A stretch of DNA of 64,000 bases from Kitasatospora cineracea (lineage in GTDB: Bacteria; Actinomycetota; Actinomycetes; Streptomycetales; Streptomycetaceae), in contig NZ_RJVJ01000002.1 in the NCBI RefSeq assembly GCF_003751605.1, positions 744,001 to 808,000 on the forward strand. The letters run 5' to 3'. Position 1 is the stretch's first letter. Every line of letters begins with the position of its first letter. Position numbers and translations under genes: made by a program. Shown in pieces: positions 54,963-64,000 of this stretch. Under the pieces are notes generated by a model. That model saw only the letters and a list, made by a program, of their open reading frames with translations, was not told the origin of the DNA and made no database searches.

Positions 54963-55018
54963 TTCGGCGGTGGCCGAACGGGGCCTGTTTGGATGTGGGG
55001 TTGTGTGTTTGAATGTGT
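54963..55018. promoter_or_regulatory. Candidate DeoR operators between deoR and galK
   Basis: Two copies of GTTTGRATGTG lie at 54988-54998 and 55008-55018, 20 bp apart (two helical turns on one face). A perfect dyad GTTCGGC-N4-GCCGAAC is at 54963-54980. DeoR-family proteins commonly bind direct repeats of this spacing. Which site is real is not known. Confidence 0.5.
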
Positions 55019-55063
55019 TGACTATGTCACCTGCTCGTCCGTGAACGCCTGCTGGAGCGCCCG

Positions 55064-56209
55064 ATGACCACCGATACCGCCGCCGTTTTCGCCTCCGCCT
55101 TCGGCGACTCCCCCGACGGCATCTGGGCCGCCCCCGGCCGGATCAACCTGATCGGCGAGCACACCGACTACAACGAGGGCTTCGTGCTGCCCGCCGCGCT
55201 CCCGCACGCCACCCGGGTCGCGGCCCGCCGCCGCTCGGACGGCCTGGTGCGGCTGGTCAGCGCGCAGGGCGACGGCGGGGTGGTGGAGTTCGCCCTGGAC
55301 GGGCTGGCCCCCGGGTCGGTGCCCGGCTGGGCGGCGTACCCCGCCGGGGTGTTCTGGGCGCTGGCCGAGGCCGGGCACCCGGTGGGCGGGGCCGACCTGG
55401 CGTTCGCCTCGGACGTGCCGACCGGGGCCGGCCTGTCCTCGTCCGCCGCGCTGGAGTGCGCCACCGCTCTCGCCCTGGACGAGCTGTACGGCCTCGGCCT
55501 GGACGCCCCCGGCCGGGCGCTGCTCGCCCAGCGCGCCGAGAACGCCTACGTCGGGGTGCCGTGCGGCGCGCTCGACCAGATGGCGTCCAGCTGCTGCGTC
55601 GCGGGCCACGCCTACTTCCTGGACACCCGGACGCTCACCGGCCGCCAGGTGCCGCTGGACCTGCCCGCGGTCGGCCTGTCCCTGCTGGTGATCGACACCC
55701 GGGTCAAGCACGACCTCGGCGACGGCGCGTACGCGGACCTGCGGGCGGGCTGCGAGCGGGCCGCCGACCTGCTGGGGGTGCGGGCGCTGCGCGACGTCGA
55801 GGCCGGGGAGCTGGCCGCGGCGGAGGAGAAGCTGCCGGCCGAACTGCGCCCGCTGCTGCGGCACGTGGTGACGGAGGACCGGCGCGTGCTGGACGCCGTC
55901 GCGCTGCTGGACGCGGGCGACCCGCGGGCGCTGGGGCCGGTGCTGACCGCCGGGCACGCCTCGCTGCGCGACGACTACCGGGTCTCCTGCCCCGAGACGG
56001 ACCTGGCGGTGGCCACCGCCAACGCGGCGGGCGCGCTGGGCGCCCGGATGATGGGCGGCGGCTTCGGCGGCTCGGTGCTCGTCCTGGTGGAGACCGGGCG
56101 GCTGGCGGAGGTCGAGCAGGCCGTCCGGGAGGCGTTCGAGGCGGCCGGGTACGGCGCCCCGCACGCGTTCCCGGCGGTGCCCTCGCAGGGCGCGCACCGG
56201 GTGCAGTAG
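55064..56209 (+). CDS. galK: Galactokinase
   Basis: A 381-residue GHMP kinase that phosphorylates galactose to galactose-1-phosphate. The galactokinase signature GRINLIGEHTDYNEGFVLPA is near residue 25, the ATP-binding loop PTGAGLSSSAALE near 122, and the third motif GARMMGGGFGGSVL near 328. The start ATG 55064 has GGAG upstream. It is divergent from a DeoR regulator and convergent with a damaged galT. Adjacent pgm would complete entry of galactose carbon into glycolysis. Confidence 0.97.
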   Translation: MTTDTAAVFASAFGDSPDGIWAAPGRINLIGEHTDYNEGFVLPAALPHATRVAARRRSDGLVRLVSAQGDGGVVEFALDGLAPGSVPGWAAYPAGVFWALAEAGHPVGGADLAFASDVPTGAGLSSSAALECATALALDELYGLGLDAPGRALLAQRAENAYVGVPCGALDQMASSCCVAGHAYFLDTRTLTGRQVPLDLPAVGLSLLVIDTRVKHDLGDGAYADLRAGCERAADLLGVRALRDVEAGELAAAEEKLPAELRPLLRHVVTEDRRVLDAVALLDAGDPRALGPVLTAGHASLRDDYRVSCPETDLAVATANAAGALGARMMGGGFGGSVLVLVETGRLAEVEQAVREAFEAAGYGAPHAFPAVPSQGAHRVQ

Positions 56210-56334
56210 GGGGCTGGAGGGTCGAGGGCCCGTTCGGGAGGTTTCCCGGGCGGGCTCTTCGCGTGCGGCGGGGGAAAGAGGGAGGGAAGGGAAAGAGGGA
56301 GGGAGGGGCGAGACGGGGGGCGGGGGCGGAAAGG

Positions 56335-56365
56335 GAGAACCCGCCCGGGGGTCGGGCGGGTTCTC
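56335..56365. terminator. Bidirectional terminator between galK and galT
   Basis: GAGAACCCGCCCG (56335-56347) and CGGGCGGGTTCTC (56353-56365) pair perfectly over 13 bp around a 5-base loop, in the convergent gap. On the + strand the hairpin is preceded by a purine-rich stretch of some 70 bases. Confidence 0.88.
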
Positions 56366-56398
56366 GGCGCAGGGGGCGGGCGGGGTGCGGCGGGGGGA

Positions 56399-57480
56399 TT
56401 ACAGCTCGCGGAGGGTGCGGGCGGCGGTTTCGGGGTTGATGTCGTTCATGAAGGCGCCCATGCCGGATTCGGTGCCGGCCAGGTACTTGAGCTTGTCGCC
56501 GGTGCGGCGCAGGGTGAACAGCTCGAGGTGGAGGGCGAGTTCGGTGGGGGCGGAGCGGGGGGTCTGGTGCCAGGCGGCGATGTAGGGGCGGGGACGGGGA
56601 AGAGGCGGTCGAAGCGGCGCAGCAGGTCGAGGTAGACGCGGGGGAACTCGGCGCGGGCGTCGGCGTCGAGGGTGGTGAGGTCGGTGGTGCGGCGGTTGGG
56701 GTAGAGGTGGACCTCGTAGGGCCAGCGGGCGGCGAACGGGACGAAGGCGGTCCAGTGCTCGCCGGCCAGGACGACCCGGGAGTCGGGCTTGCCGGCGGTG
56801 GCGCGTTCGGCGGCGAGGACGTCGTCGTACAGGTTGCGGCCGGTGGCGGCGAGGTGGGCGGCGGCGCGGTCGAGGGCGAGGGAGGTGCGCGGGGTGGTGA
56901 ACGGGAAGGCGTAGATCTGGCCGTGCGGGTGGCCGAGGGTGACGCCGATGTCGGCGCCGCGGTTCTCGAAGCAGTAGACCTGGCGGACGCCGGGGCGGGC
57001 GTACAGCTCGGCGGTGCGGTCGGTCCAGGCGTCCAGGACGAGGCGGGCGCGCTCTTCGGTGAGGTCGGCGAAGGCGGCGTCGTGGTCGGAGGTGAAGCAG
57101 ACCACCTCGCAGCGTCCGGTGCCGGGGGTGAGCGCGTAGGGGCCGTCGGACCAGGGGGCGACGTGGGCGGTGGAGGAGTCGGCGAGGGACGGGAAGCGGT
57201 TCTCGAAGACCGCGACCTGGTAGTCGGCGGCCGGGATCTCGCTGAGCCGCCCGTCCCGGGACGGGCAGAGCGGGCACTCGTCGGCCGGCGGGTGGTAGGT
57301 GCGGCCCTGGCGGTGCGCGGCGATGGTGACCGCGTCGCCGGTGAGCGGGTCGATCCGGACCTCTGAGGCGCTCGCGGCCGGTTCCAGCGGGCGCCGGTCG
57401 ACGGCGTCGCGGGGGGTGGGCGCGGCGTCGTAGTAGATCAGTTCGCGGCCGTCGGCCAGTTCGGTCACCGTCTTGTGCAC
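56399..57480 (-). pseudogene. galT: Galactose-1-phosphate uridylyltransferase, frameshifted near its C-terminus
   Basis: Start GTG 57480 (HKTVTELADGRELIYYDAAP) with AGGAG upstream. Typical GalT features are present: zinc-binding CPLCPSRDGRLSEIP, the nucleophile HPHGQIYAFPF near residue 180, and VHLYPNRRTTDL. The frame fails after RRFDRLFPVPAP. The expected YIAAWHQTPR and the conserved LHLELFTLRRTGDKLKYLAG and ESGMGAFMND continue in the next frame to 56399. One base is missing in the C-rich run at 56585-56592. The truncated product would carry an aberrant Pro/Ser tail. This may be a real mutation or a homopolymer sequencing error. Confidence 0.85.
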
Positions 57481-57580
57481 GGCGGCACACTCCTCGTGGT
57501 TCGCGTCGCGGCTCGGGGCAGGGCGGGCTGGGTGAGCCGACACAACGAACATCTTCGAACATAGGGCATCACAATGCAAC

Positions 57581-57609
57581 ACCCCTCCGGTCCGTCGGAC
57601 CGGAGGGGT
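57581..57609 (-). terminator. Hairpin terminator after pgm
   Basis: ACCCCTCCGGTCC (57581-57593) and GGACCGGAGGGGT (57597-57609) pair perfectly over 13 bp with a 3-base loop, 40 bases past the pgm stop codon and upstream of galT. Confidence 0.88.
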
Positions 57610-57648
57610 GGCGGCATGGGGAGGCCGGACGGGCCGCGACGGGGCCGA

Positions 57649-59292
<1,644 letters not shown>

Positions 59293-59338
59293 CGTGGTTC
59301 TTCCCCTCGGTCGGTACGGCAAGGATGCCCGTCGACCA

Positions 59339-59777
59339 TCATGCGGGCCACAGTGCGTCAACTGCGGGAACGCCGTGGAACGTGTGACCGACGGCGCACC
59401 GGCGGACGCGTACCGGCGCCGGGCACCGAGAAGCCCCGCGCCTCGGGAGTCGACGCGGACCCTGGCGAACGTTGCCCCCGTGGAGATCGACTCGGCCATC
59501 GGCCGCGGTGGACTCGTCGGAGCCCTCCAGGAAGCTGGAGTGCGCCACCTGGCGCCGGAGCTCCCGGGACAGGCCGCCGGTGCGCCGGCCCGGATTGGGC
59601 CTGCCGGTGCTCTGGGCGGTGCGCTGTTGGGGCTGGGCCTTGGACTTCTTCGGGTTGGACGGGCGGCGCTGTTCCTCGGCGGCGGGTTCGGCGGCGCCGG
59701 TAGCGGGCGGCGAGGTCACCGGTGTTGATGGCGGGGCCGAGTTGGGTGTGCAGCCGGGCGAGGACCGCGGGATCCAC
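59339..59777 (-). pseudogene. Hypothetical gene in two frames, possible frameshift
   Basis: From GTG 59777 (AGGACACCC upstream) the frame reads VDPAVLARLHTQLGPAINTG then DLAARYR with high GC3. From about 59695 the coding bias moves to the +1 frame, which reads [20 protein letters not shown] and [20 protein letters not shown]. Each half alone looks coding while the other frames do not, so one base may have been gained in the GCC-rich run near 59690. No family is recognised. It follows the TPR regulator by 60 bases. Confidence 0.4.
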
Positions 59778-59837
59778 GGGTGTCCTGCCGGCGATGTGGC
59801 GGACCGGCCCCGAGGTGGTCGGGGGCGGGCGGCTGCG

Positions 59838-61205
59838 TCATGCACGTCGCAGTGCGGCGGCGCGGCGGTGCAGCTCTGCGGCCCCTCGGATGCGGCGGCT
59901 GGTGTAGAGGCGCAGGGCGGAGCTCATGGTGTCGAGTTCCACGGTGGCGCGATCGGAGGCGACGCCTTCCATGAGGTCCAGGGCCTGTGCCCAGAGGGTG
60001 ACGGCTTCTTCGTGGCGGTGCTGGGCGGCGACGGTCTTGGCGAGGTTGGCCAGGGTGAGGGCCCGGCCTCGCCGGTAGGTGCCGGGTACTCGGTGCTGGA
60101 CGGCGGCGCGGTAGTGGCGTTCGGCGGCGGCGTGGTCCTTCATCGCGGTGAGCGTCTTGCCGGTGTGGGAGGCGACGGTAGCGGCGACGGGCCCGGAGGC
60201 CGCGGCGTAGGCAGGGGGCGGTTCGGCGGCGGCGAGCATCGCGTTCTCGGCGGCCAGGATCAGCTTCGCGGCGGCGGCCCGGTTGCCGGAGGCTCCGTTG
60301 GCGCGGGCGGCGGTGATGAGCAGCAGGGCCTCGGTGCTCGGGTCGACGCGCCCGCGGGTGCGGTGAAGGGCAGCATCGGCGAGGGCGGCGGTGCCGGTGT
60401 GGTGGCCGAGGTCGAGGGCCTGGTGGGCGAGGGCGCGCATCGCCCAGGCGGCGCGGCCCGCCGGGTCGGCCTCGCAGGCGAACTGGTAGGCGAGGAGGTA
60501 GAACCGCTGGGCCGCGCCGTCGCTGCCGTGGTCGTGGAGTTTCCAACCGATCAGGGTGGCGAGTTCGGCGGCCGCGCCGAACGCCTCGGTGCGGACGGCG
60601 CTGTCGGGGAAGGCGCCCTTGAGCATCGGGGTGACGACGTCGGTGAGGTAGGAAGTGATGGCGACCAGGCCGTGGCCGCCGCCGAGGCGTTCGTCGGCGG
60701 TGCGGAACATCTCGGTGAACTGCCGGACGACGGCGATCTCGCCGGGCCCGATCCGGCGGCTGCCGGCGGCGGCGCTGAGCGCGGCCGCGGCGGCCTGGTG
60801 GTCGTAGGCCAGCGGCAGGCCGACCGCGGCGGCGGAGAAGGTGGTGGCGAGGAAGTCGCGGCGGCGCAGCATGATGAGCCTTCCGAGGTCGGCGGCGGCG
60901 GCGAGGGGGTCGAGGGGCAGCGCCCGGGTGGTGTCCTCGACGGGTTCGGAGCCTAGACCGATCTCGGCCGGCGTGACGGTGCGTCGGAGCCTGCGGCTGA
61001 GCGCTTCGGCGATGTAGAGCGGTGTCCTGCCCGCCGGTCTGGTCCCGTTGACGACCCAGTGGTGGACGGCCGCCTTCGAGGTGCGCAGTTCGACCCGGGA
61101 CTCGGCGGCGACGGCCCGCACCGCTCTGGCCAGGGCTTCGTAGGTCCACCCGGCCTCGTCCAGGACGGCTGCCAGGTGCCGGTTCGGTTCGGCGCTGGGG
61201 TTCAC
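59838..61205 (-). CDS. NsdA-like transcriptional regulator with TPR repeats
   Basis: A 455-residue protein. An N-terminal helix-turn-helix (VLDEAGWTYEALARAVRAVA, VHHWVVNGTRPAGRTPLYIA) is followed by a hydrophobic Tat-like segment inside the chain (MLRRRDFLATTFSAAAVGLP, near residue 110). A helical repeat region then runs from about 150 to 440 (FYLLAYQFACEADPAGRAAW, KTLTAMKDHAAAERHYRAAV, RALTLANLAKTVAAQHRHEE). This layout occurs in streptomycete regulators often labelled Tat-pathway proteins or NsdA-like developmental regulators. Start GTG 61205 with AGGGAG. It is divergent from the epimerase gene. Confidence 0.82.
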   Translation of the reverse strand: MNPSAEPNRHLAAVLDEAGWTYEALARAVRAVAAESRVELRTSKAAVHHWVVNGTRPAGRTPLYIAEALSRRLRRTVTPAEIGLGSEPVEDTTRALPLDPLAAAADLGRLIMLRRRDFLATTFSAAAVGLPLAYDHQAAAAALSAAAGSRRIGPGEIAVVRQFTEMFRTADERLGGGHGLVAITSYLTDVVTPMLKGAFPDSAVRTEAFGAAAELATLIGWKLHDHGSDGAAQRFYLLAYQFACEADPAGRAAWAMRALAHQALDLGHHTGTAALADAALHRTRGRVDPSTEALLLITAARANGASGNRAAAAKLILAAENAMLAAAEPPPAYAAASGPVAATVASHTGKTLTAMKDHAAAERHYRAAVQHRVPGTYRRGRALTLANLAKTVAAQHRHEEAVTLWAQALDLMEGVASDRATVELDTMSSALRLYTSRRIRGAAELHRRAAALRRA

Positions 61206-61342
61206 TTCGCTCCCTGGGACGACCGCGCGTTGATCATGAACGGGATTAACCAGGAGGGGGAGCGAACACGGTACCGCCGCCCGGGCCCCGGAGGCTTCAC
61301 TTTCAGGCATCCACCCGACTCCGAACAGAGGTGTAGATCAAC

Positions 61343-62395
61343 ATGATTGACGCAAAGTCAGCTGTGACCGTTCAGCTCGCGGGCGCGACGGTGCTGGTGA
61401 CCGGGGGCGGCGGCCTGGTCGGCAGCCGCGTCGTCGCCCAGCTCGCCGCCGCCGGGGCCCGCCCGCTGGTCCTGGACCGGTTCGACGCCTATCCGCACCC
61501 GGTGCGCGAGCGCTTCGGCGTGGACCTGAACGCGGCCGAGGTCGTGCTCGGCGACGTCCGGGAGCGCGCCACGGTGCGCTCCCTCGTCGAGCGCTGCGAC
61601 TACGTGATCCACGCCGCCGCGTACGCGGACGTCGCCGCCTGCACCCGCCACCCGCGCACCGCGTTCGCCAGCAACCTGGCTGGCACCCAGAGTGTGCTGG
61701 ACGCGGTGGCCGGCTCGGCGGTGAGGCGGCTGGTGTTCGTCTCCTCCGCGTCCGTCTACGGCCACGGCGGCACCGCCGCCGACGGCCCCGCGGTCTTCAC
61801 CGAAGCGCAGCCGCTGGACCCGGTCTCCGTCTACGCGAACACCAAGGCGTGGGGCGAGCAGCAGACCCGGCTGATGCTGGACGGTTCCGGCACGCAGCAC
61901 GCGATCGTCCGGTACTTCTCCGTCTACGGGGAGCCGCAGGTCCCCAAGCCCGGCTCGCACTCGTGGATGGTCCCGTGGATGGCCATGTCCGCGCACACCG
62001 GCCGCCCGATCCGGCTCAACGGCGGCGGCACGCAGGTACGGGACATGGTGCACGTCGAGGACGTCGCCCGCGCCACGATCCTCGTGCTGGTCGCCGAACG
62101 GATGGCGGGCCGGACGGTCAACGTCGGCACCGGCGTGCCGACCATGGTGCGCCGCATCGGCGAGCTGATCGCCGCCCGCTACCCCGGCGCCCGCTTCGAG
62201 CACGCCCCGATGCCCGCCGGGGACCCGCTCGGCGGCTACGCCGACACCAGCCTGGCCACCGAACTCCTCGGCTGGACGCCCGCCATCGGCCTCACCGAAG
62301 GCATCGACCGGTACGTCACCTGGCTGCGCTCCACCCCCGGCGCCGTCCCCGACTGGTTCACCGCCGACGGTCCCCCGGCCGCCCTGGCCGCCTGA
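61343..62395 (+). CDS. NAD-dependent epimerase/dehydratase (extended SDR)
   Basis: A 350-residue nucleotide-sugar-type SDR. The NAD motif is VLVTGGGGLVGSRVVAQLAA, VIHAAAYADVAA follows, and the active-site Ser is in FVSSASVYG and the Tyr-Lys pair in VYANTKAWGE. The C-terminal sugar-binding domain has RYFSVYGEPQVPKPGSHSWM and a closing YADTSLATELLGWTP. It resembles UDP-glucose 4-epimerase-like enzymes, but substrate residues cannot be assigned. It is preceded by a divergent regulator and followed by a convergent family-2 glycosyltransferase, suggesting a small glycan cluster. Confidence 0.9.
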   Translation: MIDAKSAVTVQLAGATVLVTGGGGLVGSRVVAQLAAAGARPLVLDRFDAYPHPVRERFGVDLNAAEVVLGDVRERATVRSLVERCDYVIHAAAYADVAACTRHPRTAFASNLAGTQSVLDAVAGSAVRRLVFVSSASVYGHGGTAADGPAVFTEAQPLDPVSVYANTKAWGEQQTRLMLDGSGTQHAIVRYFSVYGEPQVPKPGSHSWMVPWMAMSAHTGRPIRLNGGGTQVRDMVHVEDVARATILVLVAERMAGRTVNVGTGVPTMVRRIGELIAARYPGARFEHAPMPAGDPLGGYADTSLATELLGWTPAIGLTEGIDRYVTWLRSTPGAVPDWFTADGPPAALAA

Positions 62396-62409
62396 ACCCG
62401 CCCCGGCCG

Positions 62410-62447
62410 GGCCGGGCTGGGCCCGGCTGGGCTCGGCTGGGTCTGGC
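62410..62447. repeat. Short tandem repeats of CGGCTGGG-type units
   Basis: Between the epimerase and GT2 genes, GGGCTGGGCCCGGCTGGGCT and further CTCGGCTGGGTCTGG units form four degenerate 10-bp repeats. They lie between convergent genes, so may act in transcript ends. No clean hairpin was found. Confidence 0.55.
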
Positions 62448-62449
62448 CG

Positions 62450-63328
62450 TCAGAAGATCGGCGGCCGGCCCAGCTGCGCCATCCGGCGCACCGTGCTCCA
62501 CCGCATCGGCCGGCGCGGCGGGCACGCCACCCGCACCCCCTCGAAGAACCCGCCCCACCACGCCTTCAAGCCGGCCAGCGGCGGGCGGCGCAGCAGGGTG
62601 TAGCCGATCCAGGAGGCGAGGTAGACCGGCACCAGGGGTGCGGGGAGGTGGCGCTTGGCCAGCCAGACCCGGTTGCGGGCGGTCATCCGGTAGTAGGCGG
62701 CGTGCCGGGCCGGGTCGGTGCGCGGGTGCTGGAGCACCAGGTCGGCACGGTAGTCGATGCCCCAGCCGGCGTCCAGCGCCCGCCAGGCGAAGTCGGTCTC
62801 CTCGTGCGCGTAGAAGAACTCGGCCGGGAACAGGCCGACTTGGTCGATCACGGACATCCGGATGGCGTGGCCGCCGCCGAGGAACGTGGTCACCGGCCCG
62901 GACCGCATCGGGTCGGACTTGCCCAGGCGGGGTACGTGGCGGCGCTGGGTGAAGCCGGTCTCGTCCGCGATCCGGAACGAGGCGATGCCGAGCTTCGGGT
63001 CCTGCTCGAACGCCTCCCGGACCAGCCGGAAGGTGTCGGCGCGCGGCAGCAGCCCGTCGTCGTCCAGCACCACCAGCACGTCCGTGCCGCCCAGTTCGCG
63101 CAGCCGCTCCACGCCGGCGTTGCGCCCGCCCGGGATCCCCAGGTTCTCCGGCAGCTCCACCGCGTCCACCCACCCCGGGAGTTCGGGCAGCTCGATGCCC
63201 TGCCCGAGCACCACCGTGCGCACCCCGGACTCCGAGCCCTCCTGCGCCCGCACCGACTCCAGCAGCGCCACCAGCTCGGCGGGCCGGTTCCCCATCGTCA
63301 GCACCACTACGCCCAGCGTGACGCCCAT
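62450..63328 (-). CDS. Family-2 glycosyltransferase
   Basis: A 292-residue GT-A enzyme. The nucleotide-binding start is TLGVVVLTMGNRPAELVALL, NLGIPGGRNAGVERLRELGG follows, and the metal-binding DxD is in VLVVLDDDGLLPRADTFRLV. The acceptor-side motif FFYAHEETDFAWRALDAGWG is the usual ED motif. The C-terminal part (AYYRMTARNRVWLAKRHLPA, GLKAWWGGFFEGVRVACP) is rhamnosyltransferase-like. Start ATG 63328. It is divergent from the HD-domain gene with only 26 bases between start codons. Confidence 0.9.
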   Translation of the reverse strand: MGVTLGVVVLTMGNRPAELVALLESVRAQEGSESGVRTVVLGQGIELPELPGWVDAVELPENLGIPGGRNAGVERLRELGGTDVLVVLDDDGLLPRADTFRLVREAFEQDPKLGIASFRIADETGFTQRRHVPRLGKSDPMRSGPVTTFLGGGHAIRMSVIDQVGLFPAEFFYAHEETDFAWRALDAGWGIDYRADLVLQHPRTDPARHAAYYRMTARNRVWLAKRHLPAPLVPVYLASWIGYTLLRRPPLAGLKAWWGGFFEGVRVACPPRRPMRWSTVRRMAQLGRPPIF

Positions 63329-63354
63329 GTCCGACCCGACCCTTCGAGGACTCG

Positions 63355-64000
63355 ATGAACTCTCCACCCACACCCCACGACGCAGGCCGGCTGCCGCTGC
63401 ACGAGTCGGCGGCCGCGGGCCGCCTGCCCGACCACCAGGTGATGGACCGGCCGACCCTCGCGTGGATCGCCGGCCAGCGGCCGGGCGGTCCGGGTGCGCG
63501 GCCCAGACTGCCACACCCCGCGACCCCGCTGGTACCGGATCCGTCCTGGTTCGCCCGGCCGGAGACCGCGACCTCCCTGCACGGCGTGCTGCACGGCGCC
63601 CGCGTCGCCGTCCTCGTCCAGTTCCTCGCCGTCGGCCTCGGCCCCGACCGGGTGCTCGCGCTCGCCGCCGCGGCGGCCTGCCACGACTGCCGCCGCCACG
63701 ACGACCGCACCGACCCCGGCCACGGCGCCCGTGCGGCCCACTGGCTCACCCAGCACCCCACCTGTCTCAGCTCCGCGTTCGGCCACGTGCCCGGCCCCGA
63801 GGCGGTCACCGCCGTCGCCCTCCACGACGTCCCCCACCACGCCTTCACCGCCGACCAGCGCGCCACCTACCACCGGCACCGCACGGCCGTCGACGTACTC
63901 AAGGCCGCCGACGCCCTCGACCGCTACCGCCTGCCCGCCACCCGCTGGTGGCCCGACCTGCACCTGCTGCGCCTCCAGGTCCCCGCCTGGGCCCCGCTCC
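63355..64000 (+). CDS. HD-domain protein (runs off the window)
   Basis: From ATG 63355 (GAGG upstream) the frame stays open to the window end, 215 residues so far. The HD phosphohydrolase pattern is visible: His in SLHGVLHGARVAVLVQFL, the His-Asp pair in AAAACHDCRRHDDRTDPGHG, and a later Asp in LKAADALDRYRLP. It probably hydrolyses a phosphoester or nucleotide. With the epimerase and glycosyltransferase nearby it may belong to the same small cluster. The stop lies beyond 64000. Confidence 0.75.
   Translation, partial: MNSPPTPHDAGRLPLHESAAAGRLPDHQVMDRPTLAWIAGQRPGGPGARPRLPHPATPLVPDPSWFARPETATSLHGVLHGARVAVLVQFLAVGLGPDRVLALAAAAACHDCRRHDDRTDPGHGARAAHWLTQHPTCLSSAFGHVPGPEAVTAVALHDVPHHAFTADQRATYHRHRTAVDVLKAADALDRYRLPATRWWPDLHLLRLQVPAWAPL

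Noticed and set aside
61343-62395. Assigning the epimerase as galE of the nearby galactose genes.
   Set aside because: It lies beyond a regulator with its own divergent promoter, is not in the gal unit, and sequence alone does not show UDP-galactose specificity.

Overview
The window is about 73% GC, with strong third-position GC bias, frequent GTG starts and gene families typical of Streptomycetaceae: Pls-type NRPS, DUF2252, NsdA-like TPR regulators, a secreted intradiol dioxygenase with a chitin-binding module, and IS elements that target CTAG. I read it as a chromosomal segment of a Streptomyces or Kitasatospora. No rRNA, tRNA, CRISPR array or phage block was seen. All assignments come from reading the sequence; no database search was run.

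Layout. 1-10.7 kb: end of a flavin monooxygenase with PadR regulator, a streptogrisin-like protease, fadH, an Hsp15-like S4 protein, a YchJ protein, a TetR-aldo/keto reductase-quinone reductase operon with three matching operator-like boxes, and a polysaccharide deacetylase/acetyltransferase pair. 10.9-19.2 kb: a ClpC-like unfoldase without a visible ClpP-docking loop, a type II NADH dehydrogenase, a PRC-barrel/DUF2382 stress protein, several small proteins and DUF2252. 19.3-28.3 kb: the main biosynthetic locus. A membrane-embedded Pls-type single-module NRPS, predicted to activate lysine, is followed by an M1 metallo-aminopeptidase (like the Pld degrading enzymes) and a dihydrolipoyl dehydrogenase in one tight operon, with a KimA-like permease upstream. 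28.4-46.3 kb: DUF421, an O-methyltransferase, an MFS-like/PP2C fusion, BlaI-M56 and NlpC/P60 cell-envelope genes, a signal peptidase homologue with a replaced nucleophile, a serpin-like protein, CutA, an intradiol dioxygenase, an AraC regulator and two glycosyltransferases.

46.3-52.0 kb is an IS chain: five mobile units of different types lie end to end, each separated from the next by one CTAG. The first CTAG supplies the stop codon of a glycosyltransferase gene. The first unit is a small composite element, two inverted transposase remnants around a lincosamide nucleotidyltransferase-like gene. It is followed by intact-looking IS5-, IS701-, IS481- and IS982-type elements. In two of them the transposase reading frame continues by a -1 shift at the same heptamer, A_AAG_GGG.

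52.0-64.0 kb: a NarL-type two-component system, a Leloir-pathway region (DeoR regulator, galK, a frameshifted galT, pgm), a TPR regulator, an NAD-dependent epimerase, a family-2 glycosyltransferase and an HD-domain protein cut by the window end. Many gene ends are marked by perfect GC-rich hairpins, which help to define transcription units.
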